Below are positions 43,160 through 51,557 of a stretch of 64,000 bases of DNA, piece after piece. Within the stretch, counting starts at the first letter, position 1, and every line of letters starts with the position of its first letter. A program made the translations under genes and the position numbers. Under the pieces are notes generated by a model. It worked only from the letters and a program-made list of their open reading frames with translations. It did not search any database and was not told the DNA's origin. The stretch comes from Bog-159 sp963709155 (GTDB taxonomy: Bacteria > Acidobacteriota > Terriglobia > Bryobacterales > Bryobacteraceae), in assembly GCA_963709155.1 (NCBI GenBank), contig CAVPVD010000001.1:558001-622000 (forward strand), written 5' to 3'.

Positions 43160-46100
43160 TCAGAAAGCATATTTCACTCCGAACTGCACGGTGCGCGGCC
43201 GATGGGCATCGATGGGGTGCAAGAATGCGCTGCCCGTCAGGCAGTTCGTCCCGCCGCCCCCGGCCGCGGAGTAGCCCGTAGCCGGACCGCCGTAGCAACT
43301 GATGGTATTGTTCGCCTCATTCCCGAGGTTCGAATCGTAGATGCGAAACTGCGTGTGGTTGAAGGTGTTGAAGGTTTCCAGCCGAAACTCCAGTTCGGAA
43401 TGTTCGCGCAGTTTGACGTGCTTCAGCAGCGCCGTGTCGAAGTTCAACCGGCTGGGATTGTTGAGCGCGTTGCGCCCCGCATCTCCGAAGGTCAGCCCGG
43501 TGGGTGCGGCGAAGGCCCCCGGATTCAGAAGCAGCGGTCCGAAGCTGCTCCCGTTGTTGCCGCCCGACGGGACGGATGCGTAAGGATTACCGACGAGATT
43601 CGGATAAGACCCCAGTCCCAGGTTATTCACTACGCCGGCATTGTCCGGCACCGAAATGCTATTGAATCCGCTGCCCGCGTTGACCACGCTGAATGGGGTG
43701 CCCGACTGGAACGTGGTAATGCCGGATAGCTCCCAGCCCTTCAAAACTGTTTGCATGGAGTCGGAAACGTGGCCGGTGCCGTCGCTCGAGAACATCTGCC
43801 CAATGGGGGTAGCGATCAGTTGCAGGAACGGCAGCTCATAGATATAGCTTATGTTCAAGAGATTGCGTTGATCGAAATTGGAACTCGCGCGGTTGGACTC
43901 CAGATTGTAGGAATTGGTGAAGGTCGCGTCGGACCGGTCTGAGGAGTCGTCGAAAGAGTGGCTGTATGTATAAGACAGGCCCAGAGTAAACGGACCCGCC
44001 GTGCGCCGGAAAGTCGTTTGAAAGGCATTGTAAGACGAGTTGGCGACGTTCTCCAGCGCGATAATATTCCCCAGTCCGGGGTACGGCCGCAGACTATTCG
44101 GGTCGGGCAGTTCGCCCGGCGATAACTCGCCGAAACATGCGGCCTGCATGTTCGCGAACCCGGGGGATCCGGGACCGATGACTGCGCCGTTGGTCAACGT
44201 GAATGTGTCGGTTCCAATGTAGGTCACGCAATCGCCGGCCGATTTATTCGCATAGAAATTGACCTGCGGGATGAACGGCTCACCCGGACTATACGGGTTT
44301 TGCGAGGCGGGCACCGGAGGCTGTTGGTTGAGATTGGTTTCGAGTGTCAGGTGCGTGCCCTTGCTGCCGACATACGCAAACGTTCCCAGGATGCCGCCCG
44401 GCAGATCCCGCTGCACGCTCAGGCTCCACTGCTGTACGTAAGGCCAGACCGCCTTGGCCGGAATGCTGGTGACGTTCGGAGGGTAAGCGGCGGCCGGGGC
44501 GCAATTGTTCGTGTCCAGCCCCCCGATGCAGCCGTAAGCCGACGGAAAGTTCTGGGTCATGTTCAGCACCAGCGGGGAACTGGCCTCCAGAGAACCTGTG
44601 TTGGCTTCGTTGCCGGTGCCGTGCTCGTAAAAGATTCCGTAGCCGGCGCGGATGGATGTCTTGCCGTCGCCTTTGGGGTCAAATGCGAAACCGATGCGGG
44701 GAGCCCAGTTGAACAGGTGGCCCTGCATGCAACTCGCTGGAAGCGTCATCGTGGAACTGGGGTTGGCCAGGGCCCCCGTGCCGGAGCCGCAGTGCACCAG
44801 GCCATTGGTGATCGAAGGGTCCAGGTTGTTGAGATTGATGGGGACAGGATCGTTCGATCCGGTATTCGGATCGACCGCACTGTACTGCAAAATGCCCGTG
44901 TAGTTATTGATGATGACCGAACTGGCGATCGACTGGCTAAAGGCGCCGGGCACCCAGTTGTATTCGTTCTGGTTCGGCGTTGAATAGGTTCCGAAAAGGC
45001 TTAGCCGCACTCCCAGGTTCAGCGTCAGACGGGAGTTCACCCGCCAGTCGTCCTGAATATAAGGTTCAGCAACTTGGTACCGCTGGTGATACACGCCCTG
45101 AGCGCTGTCCTGGGTAAAGCTCTTGACATAGTTGACCTCGGTCTGCCCAGCGCCCAGGTACAGGAAATCGGCGAATGCATTGCCGGTAGTATTGTAGTTT
45201 CCCACGTTGGAGAAATTCAGGATGCCCTGCTGATCTCCCGTGGCCGCGCCGATCGCGGAATTCGTTTGAGTCCGGTTATAGAGCAGCACCTGGGCGCCGA
45301 ATTGCAGGTTGTGCCTGCCCACTACCTTGCTCAGGTGGTCGGCGAAGTCATAGATGGGGTTGGTATGATTCCAGGGCATATAGCCCGCATCCACCGCGAA
45401 GCCGGCGCCGCCGTATTCCGCGTTGGTTCCGCCAATCACGACGCCGGGAATTTTTCCGCCGAATCCGTTGTTAAACAGATACCCGATGGGACACTGGTTG
45501 CCCGAGCTTCCGTAGGAGTTGGTTTCGATGGCGCACGGCTGGTCCAGGGCGGCGGGCCGCTGCCACTGCGCTCCGGGACCGTTCGTGTCCGACAGCGTAA
45601 TGGTGGAATTCGTGTAGCTGAATGAGAACTCCTGCAGCAGGGTGGGCGAAAGGGTCTGCGTCAGCCGGGCCACCATGCTGATACCCGGCCCGGTAAATTC
45701 GTTCTCAATCGTCGGGAAGTTGTTTTGAACGTTGCCCCATTGCGGCGTCGGCACCACCGTGTCCCACGAATCGTGAATGTAGCGGAACGTGAGCCGGGTT
45801 TTCTCGGTGAAATTGTGATCGAGGCGGAACAACTCCTCGCGCCAGTGCGTGGGCGGTGAAACGGTGGTGTCGTAGCACGAACCGATCGTGGAGTTGCAAC
45901 CCGATGTTGCGCTGGGCGCCGGAATCACGCCGGAATTCAAGATGGCTACCGCATTCCTATCGAGCAGCGAGTAATAGCTGTTGATCTGGTTGTTCGGGAA
46001 CGCATACCCCGTGGTGGGATTGTTCAGCGTGCCGACCGTGACCGTGCTCGGGCAGTCGGGATAAGCGGTCCGCAGAAATTCGGGGTAACCCTTGTTTGTG

Positions 46101-47146
46101 GACGCGGGACATACATCGCTGAAATTGCCGGTGCGTTCGGCCATGGAAGGAACGGCCTGGTTGTACTGATAGGGCGATTTTTCCAGCCGGTACTCTTCGG
46201 AGAAAAAGAAGAACGTCTTATTCTTCTGCGTATTGTAATGATTGGGGATATACAGCGGCCCACCGATAGTGCCGCCCAGGTCGGAACGGCGATAGAGCGG
46301 CGCGCCCTGCGTCTCATCGAAGAAATTGCGGGCATTCAGGATTTCGTTGCGGCCGAAATAATAGCCATCGCCGTGAAATTCCTGCGTGCCCGTCTTGGTG
46401 GCCACTAAGACCGTGCCGGAAGCCGTTTTTCCATACATGGCGCCATAGTTAGAGGTCAGCACCTTCACTTCCTGAATGGCATCCAGACTCGGGTAGACGA
46501 TGAGGGTGCTATTGGAGCCGTTGATGCCGACATTCAGCAGATCGGAGCCGTCTACGTCGAACGCATTGTACTCGACGCGTCCGCCGTTGACGCTGTACTT
46601 CGTACTACCCACTACGCCGACTTTCGCCTCGTCCTGTCCGGTCTGGTTGCTGACGCCTGGCGCCAGCGCGATCAATTGGGTGAAATTCCGGCCATTCAGG
46701 CCGGTTTCCACGACTTCCTTCTGCGTGATCGTGCCGGAAAGTTGCGCGGTATCCGTTTCGATTCCAGCGGCGTTCTGTCCCTGCACTTCCACGGAGGTGT
46801 TGGCCCCCGCCGGTTCGAGCGTGATGTCCACGCGCGCCATGGTCCCCGCGGCGACGGCGACTCCGTCCTTGTCGAACTTCTTGAAGCCCGCCGCGGAGAC
46901 CGATACTCTGTACAATCCAGCGGGCAAGCCATCGAGCGAGTATTCTCCCCGCTCGTTCGTCACCGCCGTTAGCGGCGCGCCGGCCGCCCCCAGGATGGTC
47001 ACGGTGACGCCCGGGAAAACCGCCCCGCTCTGGTCAACCACGGTGCCCGCGATGCCCATGGCACTTTGTGGCGCCTGGGCCAGCACGGAGAGAGACAGAC
47101 CGGCGGTCAGTGCGAGAGCCAGTAAGAGTTTTGTTGCCTTCGTCAA
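43160..47146 (-). CDS. Oar-like TonB-dependent outer membrane receptor
   Basis: A 1328-residue outer membrane protein, TTG start 47146 with AAGGA upstream. After a signal peptide (LLLALALTAGLSLSVLAQ), residues ~30-110 are a carboxypeptidase regulatory-like domain (GTVVDQSGAVFPGVTVTILG, TNERGEYSLDGLPAGLYRVSV). The plug follows (GLNGRNFTQLIALAPGVSNQ, TKYSVNGGRVEYNAFDVDGS, SGTVLVATKTGT), then the long barrel, ending at the aromatic terminus VKYAF. These Oar-type receptors import large or polymeric ligands using ExbBD-TonB, none of which is in the window. The stop lies 22 bases before the TIG-like gene, and an alpha/beta hydrolase gene precedes it by 19 bases. The ligand is unknown. Confidence 0.93.
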   Translation of the reverse strand: MTKATKLLLALALTAGLSLSVLAQAPQSAMGIAGTVVDQSGAVFPGVTVTILGAAGAPLTAVTNERGEYSLDGLPAGLYRVSVSAAGFKKFDKDGVAVAAGTMARVDITLEPAGANTSVEVQGQNAAGIETDTAQLSGTITQKEVVETGLNGRNFTQLIALAPGVSNQTGQDEAKVGVVGSTKYSVNGGRVEYNAFDVDGSDLLNVGINGSNSTLIVYPSLDAIQEVKVLTSNYGAMYGKTASGTVLVATKTGTQEFHGDGYYFGRNEILNARNFFDETQGAPLYRRSDLGGTIGGPLYIPNHYNTQKNKTFFFFSEEYRLEKSPYQYNQAVPSMAERTGNFSDVCPASTNKGYPEFLRTAYPDCPSTVTVGTLNNPTTGYAFPNNQINSYYSLLDRNAVAILNSGVIPAPSATSGCNSTIGSCYDTTVSPPTHWREELFRLDHNFTEKTRLTFRYIHDSWDTVVPTPQWGNVQNNFPTIENEFTGPGISMVARLTQTLSPTLLQEFSFSYTNSTITLSDTNGPGAQWQRPAALDQPCAIETNSYGSSGNQCPIGYLFNNGFGGKIPGVVIGGTNAEYGGAGFAVDAGYMPWNHTNPIYDFADHLSKVVGRHNLQFGAQVLLYNRTQTNSAIGAATGDQQGILNFSNVGNYNTTGNAFADFLYLGAGQTEVNYVKSFTQDSAQGVYHQRYQVAEPYIQDDWRVNSRLTLNLGVRLSLFGTYSTPNQNEYNWVPGAFSQSIASSVIINNYTGILQYSAVDPNTGSNDPVPINLNNLDPSITNGLVHCGSGTGALANPSSTMTLPASCMQGHLFNWAPRIGFAFDPKGDGKTSIRAGYGIFYEHGTGNEANTGSLEASSPLVLNMTQNFPSAYGCIGGLDTNNCAPAAAYPPNVTSIPAKAVWPYVQQWSLSVQRDLPGGILGTFAYVGSKGTHLTLETNLNQQPPVPASQNPYSPGEPFIPQVNFYANKSAGDCVTYIGTDTFTLTNGAVIGPGSPGFANMQAACFGELSPGELPDPNSLRPYPGLGNIIALENVANSSYNAFQTTFRRTAGPFTLGLSYTYSHSFDDSSDRSDATFTNSYNLESNRASSNFDQRNLLNISYIYELPFLQLIATPIGQMFSSDGTGHVSDSMQTVLKGWELSGITTFQSGTPFSVVNAGSGFNSISVPDNAGVVNNLGLGSYPNLVGNPYASVPSGGNNGSSFGPLLLNPGAFAAPTGLTFGDAGRNALNNPSRLNFDTALLKHVKLREHSELEFRLETFNTFNHTQFRIYDSNLGNEANNTISCYGGPATGYSAAGGGGTNCLTGSAFLHPIDAHRPRTVQFGVKYAF

Positions 47147-47165
47147 AATCGTCGTTCCTTTCGGG

Positions 47166-48110
47166 TCACTCCTGTGCGGGCGCGGGACGGAGTTGATCCA
47201 TGATCCAATCGAAGAATTTCAGCTTTGCGGCCTTGTACTGCGCGGCGGCTGCGTCGTGCGCGATGATTTTGGCCTGGGGCGGCGCCGCCGCGGCAACCCG
47301 CTCCCTGGCGATCGCCGGCGTGACGACGGGGTCGCTGAGGTACTGGAGCCGCACCGGGATCTTCAGTTGGCCGAACCAACGGACCGGATCGAACGGCGCG
47401 GCGCTTTTCAAGAATTCAGGCTTGACATAACGGGGACGCTCTTCTTCCGGGACTAAACCGGACTTGGCCATCCAGTCTGCCCAGTCTCCCCAAGGGTCCA
47501 CCAGGTCGAGCACCTTGATTCGAGGGTCCACCGCCGCGGCGAGGATTCCGATCGCCGCGCCGGATCCCTCTCCAAACATGCCCAGTTGCCCGGCGTCCAC
47601 GTCGCTGCGCGTCGCAAGATAAGTTATCATCATCCGAACGTCCTGGACGGAGTTGCTTAAAGCCTCCGGCAGGTCACTGACAAACCAATCTTTTAAGCCG
47701 CGGTCGTGATACCGCGGGCCAGTCAGCGCCGATACGAAACCAGCGGCGGCGAAACCATTTTGCGCCAGGAACTTGCAGAAATCGTCATTGAGGAAACGGT
47801 CTGTGTCCGAAGGGTAACTGTAGAGATATAAGATAACGGGCGGTTTAGCTTGGCCCTTCGGCAGGATCAGGAATAAATGAATCGGATCTCCCGTGCGCCA
47901 GACTAACTCGATCATGTCCCGGGTGAAAGTTGGATAATCGTCGTGTTCGCCGAGTACGGCTTCGCGTATCTTCAGATCGCTCACCGACATCGAAGGCGGA
48001 ACGGGCTCGTCTTGCGCGGCGGATTGTTGGGCTCCACTGCATACGGTCCAAGTAAGGGTCAGGAAGGCGATTGTGCAGATGGGCTTGAGTCGGGCTTGCA
48101 TAAGCGGCAT
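47166..48110 (-). CDS. Exported alpha/beta hydrolase-fold protein, noncanonical nucleophile elbow
   Basis: About 314 residues, with a hydrophobic N-terminus (LKPICTIAFLTLTWTVCSGA) that probably acts as a signal. The fold is seen in PPVILYLYSYPSDTDRF, LAQNGFAAAGFVSAL, and LGMFGEGSGAAIGILAAAVDP at the nucleophile elbow. The canonical G-x-S-x-G is not present; the elbow reads G-E-G-S-G-A, so the usual serine position is occupied by glycine. Asp and His candidates follow (LSDPVVTPAIARE, KIIAHDAAAA). I chose ATG 48110; two upstream ATGs include GGAGG, which is better read as the ribosome site. It lies 19 bases before the TonB receptor. Activity is doubtful. Confidence 0.7.
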   Translation of the reverse strand: MPLMQARLKPICTIAFLTLTWTVCSGAQQSAAQDEPVPPSMSVSDLKIREAVLGEHDDYPTFTRDMIELVWRTGDPIHLFLILPKGQAKPPVILYLYSYPSDTDRFLNDDFCKFLAQNGFAAAGFVSALTGPRYHDRGLKDWFVSDLPEALSNSVQDVRMMITYLATRSDVDAGQLGMFGEGSGAAIGILAAAVDPRIKVLDLVDPWGDWADWMAKSGLVPEEERPRYVKPEFLKSAAPFDPVRWFGQLKIPVRLQYLSDPVVTPAIARERVAAAAPPQAKIIAHDAAAAQYKAAKLKFFDWIMDQLRPAPAQE

Positions 48111-48197
48111 GTACGTACTCGGTTCCTCCATCAAAGAAGCGGCAGACTGGCCTTAGGAGCCAGTCTGCCGCGGTCCGTAAACGAAAACGGAAATTGC

Positions 48198-49886
48198 TTA
48201 CTGATGGCAGCTCAGCACGCCGGGCGCGGGCCCGACAGGCTCGATGCAGCCGCCCACGTCGCCGCCGGCCTCTTTTTCGCCGCTGAGTCCGTTGTTGGCC
48301 GCGACGGCGGATTGCAGGTAGTGCGAGCGATAATACTTCATCCCGGGATCGCCGCCTACGGCATTGAACGGAACGAAGTCCGGAACGGTGGTGTTCACGT
48401 TGTCCTGGATAGCGGTCACCAGCAGCTTGGTGTTGGTCAGGTTGACGCCCGAGGCATTGGTGACCACCCGTAGAATCGACCAGGCGGTGTACGTGCCATT
48501 GCGAACATTCGGGAAGCTGGTGCCGGGTGTGGCCGGGCAGACGCCGCTGACCCCGGTGCTGCTGACACAGAGCGGCAACTCGCCGTTGGTGTAGGCGCCT
48601 TGGATCGGATCGACATTGTCCAGCGTCAGGTAACCATAGCTGGTGGTGCCGGCAATCTTCGAAACGTTGCCGTAGCCCCAGAAGGTGTAGCCGATGGAAT
48701 CCGTCGTGTTCTTAACGGCGGTGCCGACCATTTCGCCGGTGCCGATGGCGCGCTCGCGCGAGCCGCCGCCGGCCGCGCACGGCAGATTCAGCGGGTTATT
48801 GGCGTTGGTGGTGCCTTGCGCCGGCGGGACAATCCCCTTTTCCTGCGAATTGTCTTCGCTGTTGCCGGTGATGGCACAGCCGCCGGTGGTCTTGCCGCAT
48901 CGGAAGGTGGTGAACTCAGTCGTATTCATGGTGCCGGACATCGGCTCGCGTAACATCACATATACGGGGGTATTGGTCGGAGGCCCACCCACGAAGGCGT
49001 TGGTGTCGCACTCCGTACCGCTCCACAGCGTCTTGGCTTCGGAAACGGTGAGGTTGGTAATTCCAGGCGTACCCGGTGCGGGGTAGCCGAGACCGGCCGA
49101 ATTGCTGCGGTTCACGATGAAAACGATCGGCGAGGCGCCTACATCCACCGTGGTGTAAGCGGCGATCGCCTTTCCAGTAAACGGATCGGCACCTTTGATG
49201 TTGAAGTTCACGGGATTAGCTACCGTGGTGGAGAAGTTGCTCAGGATCTGTGTGCCGATCAGGGTCGTGCAGGTGGTTCCGGTTCCGTATCCCAGTCCGG
49301 AGTAGGTGGTCGAGTTCAGCGCATTCAGCGTCCGGCAACTCGCGAATTTCGCGTCTTCCGGACGGATGTCCGTGAACGCCGTAGTGACGGTGGCGTTGTT
49401 CAACGCAGTATAAATGGCGCTCGGCAGCTCTGTAGCATCCGCACCCCACAAACCCGATGCGATCAGGTTAAGCTGGCCCGAAGGTACACTCGTCGTTTCT
49501 GTTTCGGGGTCGATCTGCAGGGTGGTTCGCGGGGTCGCAAAAAACGAGCGATTGCCGACCACCGAATCCACTGAGATATACGCCCACACCTCGGTTTGCG
49601 CGGCATTCCAAACCACCCAAAGGTTCCCGCCTTCATTTAGGATCGATGCGCTGCGCGAGTCGTGAATCTGGGCGCAGTTTACATTGGTTGGGCAGGATCC
49701 CTTCACGGTGTAGTGCTGGGCGCCAGTGCCGGCCAGTTGCTCATAAGCTCCAATTGCGGCCGTCTGCCACATTGCGGAAGAGCCTGCTCCCAACACTTTG
49801 ACGACGGTCGCCGCGTGGACGGCAGGCGTCGCGATTGCCACCGCGGCGGCAAACAGAGCCGCGGGCAGAAATTTCGATTGTTTCAT
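48198..49886 (-). CDS. Secreted PstS-like solute-binding protein
   Basis: A 562-residue exported protein beginning with a signal peptide (FLPAALFAAAVAIATPAVHA). The mature N-terminus reads VVKVLGAGSSAMWQTAAIGAYEQ, the typical first strand and helix of PstS-like binding proteins. SPIVFIVNRSNSAGLG and GTGEMVGTAVKNTTDSIGYTFWGYGNV echo the hinge and ligand-loop segments of that superfamily. It is larger than classic PstS, with disulfide-capable cysteines and extra loops. No phosphate ABC transporter follows. Instead it is the first gene of a unit with a hydrolase and a TonB receptor (87-base gap to the next start). Phosphate as ligand is not shown. Confidence 0.75.
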   Translation of the reverse strand: MKQSKFLPAALFAAAVAIATPAVHAATVVKVLGAGSSAMWQTAAIGAYEQLAGTGAQHYTVKGSCPTNVNCAQIHDSRSASILNEGGNLWVVWNAAQTEVWAYISVDSVVGNRSFFATPRTTLQIDPETETTSVPSGQLNLIASGLWGADATELPSAIYTALNNATVTTAFTDIRPEDAKFASCRTLNALNSTTYSGLGYGTGTTCTTLIGTQILSNFSTTVANPVNFNIKGADPFTGKAIAAYTTVDVGASPIVFIVNRSNSAGLGYPAPGTPGITNLTVSEAKTLWSGTECDTNAFVGGPPTNTPVYVMLREPMSGTMNTTEFTTFRCGKTTGGCAITGNSEDNSQEKGIVPPAQGTTNANNPLNLPCAAGGGSRERAIGTGEMVGTAVKNTTDSIGYTFWGYGNVSKIAGTTSYGYLTLDNVDPIQGAYTNGELPLCVSSTGVSGVCPATPGTSFPNVRNGTYTAWSILRVVTNASGVNLTNTKLLVTAIQDNVNTTVPDFVPFNAVGGDPGMKYYRSHYLQSAVAANNGLSGEKEAGGDVGGCIEPVGPAPGVLSCHQ

Positions 49887-50296
49887 TCGTGATCTCCTTA
49901 TTTCTCATCCAAAAGAGTGAATTACTGTTTGTTGCTGATGTTTAGGACGTCTCCGGCGCCACAGTGTAGTTCGGATTCCTGCCGTCCACCCGGAAACCGG
50001 AACTCGTCGCCACCAAGACACTCCGAGCCGGTTTTCTCGCGGCGCGCGTTGTGCGTTGCGACTCTACGCGGCCACTGAAAAGTATAGTCTGTGGCGTATG
50101 ACAAAATGATGAATAGTAGATATAAATTCCGTTTCTGTTTAAGTCATAGAGGTTACAGTATCGGGAAATCGATTAAGGAGCCATTCGCTGGACCTGTAAC
50201 TTGAAATTCATACTATTTCTATTGTTCCGTTCTTCGCACCGTAGTACGATGTTGCGGGTGACTACTTACGATCACCACAGAAGGAGAATACAATCG
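49887..50296. other. Divergent intergenic region between two secreted-protein genes
   Basis: These 410 bases separate the minus-strand TonB operon from the plus-strand repeat-protein genes. The right half (50090-50300) is AT-rich and probably holds promoters. AAGGAG precedes 49886 on the minus strand, and GGAG precedes 50297. I see no other motif or repeat. Confidence 0.5.
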
Positions 50297-51361
50297 ATGA
50301 AACTTAGCAGGTCAGTCTTAACCATTTCCGCGCTGTTTGTGCTGGCTCCGTTCGCGCTAGCGCAGAAGGCGGCGGCGCCGGTCAACTTGGGCACGCTGGG
50401 AGGTAGTGCCAGCGTAGCCAACGGCGTGAGTTCTGCGGACATGGTCGTGGGTGGCGCCAACGTCTTTACCGACGCCTATCAACATGCCGTTTACACAAAC
50501 TCATTGGGTTACTTTGAAGACTTAGAGTCTTTTATTGGCGTCTATGGTAATAGCGTAGCCAATGGCGTCGGCGTTAAGGGGGCCATTGCCGGCACCTCGG
50601 ATCAGGTTATCGATTCGGATGGCGACGTCGCCTCACACGCTTTTTATTTCACCGGCTCACGTACCGGGCTGGTGGACTTGGGAACCAACGGCGGCACCCT
50701 GGCGATGGGCAGCGCCAGTCAGAACGGCCAAGTCGTGGGGACTTCCACGATCGCCGGCGATGTAGCCTATGCCGGGTTCGTCTGGAGCAAAGCCAAAGGC
50801 ATCGTCCAGTTGAATACGCTGGCTGGCGATCTTGGCGCGGATGGCTATAACTGCTATGCGCTGGGCATGAACACTAAAGGTCTGGCTGTGGGCAATTCCG
50901 ATTCCAGCGACGGCACCACGCATGCCGTAGCTTGGGGATTGAAGGTCGGCACGATACATGACTTTGGCACTTTAGGCGGCTCTTATACGCAAGCCAATGC
51001 CGTCAACGACAGCGATCTGGTCGTCGGCTTCGGCACGTTGTTGGGCGATGCGCAAACGGACGCTTTCGTGGCCATTTTCGGTCAACCGCTGCTGGATATC
51101 GGGAGCTTGGGTGGATCTTATGCACAAGCCAACGGAGTCAACGATAGCGGAGTGGTGGTAGGCTCTTCCAACATCACGGGCGACACCGACGTTCACGCGT
51201 TCGTTTGGACGCAGGAGGGCGGCTTGGTGGATCTAAACAGTCTATTGCCTGCAGGTTCGCCGTTTATTGAGCTGAATTCGGCGAACGCCATCGGGGCGGA
51301 TGGAACGATCGTGGGTGTAGGTTTGGCCCAGGACGGTCAGTACCACGCATTTTCCTGGTAG
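50297..51361 (+). CDS. Secreted HAF-repeat protein
   Basis: A 354-residue exported protein. The start ATG 50297 has AGAAGGAG upstream. A signal peptide (LTISALFVLAPFALAQK) is followed by about six to seven tandem HAF-type repeats (TIGR02913-like). These contain LGTLGGSASVANGVSSADMV, LGSLGGSYAQANGVNDSGVV and VGSSNITGDTDVHAFVW, where the HAF box and the GG-x-x-A pair recur. The repeats may form a propeller or solenoid. Function is not known; the family is extracellular. The gene precedes another secreted protein by ~196 bases and is part of a block of exported repeat proteins. Confidence 0.85.
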   Translation: MKLSRSVLTISALFVLAPFALAQKAAAPVNLGTLGGSASVANGVSSADMVVGGANVFTDAYQHAVYTNSLGYFEDLESFIGVYGNSVANGVGVKGAIAGTSDQVIDSDGDVASHAFYFTGSRTGLVDLGTNGGTLAMGSASQNGQVVGTSTIAGDVAYAGFVWSKAKGIVQLNTLAGDLGADGYNCYALGMNTKGLAVGNSDSSDGTTHAVAWGLKVGTIHDFGTLGGSYTQANAVNDSDLVVGFGTLLGDAQTDAFVAIFGQPLLDIGSLGGSYAQANGVNDSGVVVGSSNITGDTDVHAFVWTQEGGLVDLNSLLPAGSPFIELNSANAIGADGTIVGVGLAQDGQYHAFSW

Positions 51362-51557
51362 AGAGCCTAAGAGCGGAGATAACCCCAAGAAAATGTTGTT
51401 AATGGGCGGGAGCCCAGGCTCCCGTCCGCTTTTGTTTAGCAGGCTAGCTATTCGAAGGTATTGTAGGTTGCTCCAGCGTTCCGAACCGGAGTGTTCTGTT
51501 ATCATACGCGTTCTTACTTGTAATGCATGGGTGCAACGCTTAGTTTGTGACAATATC

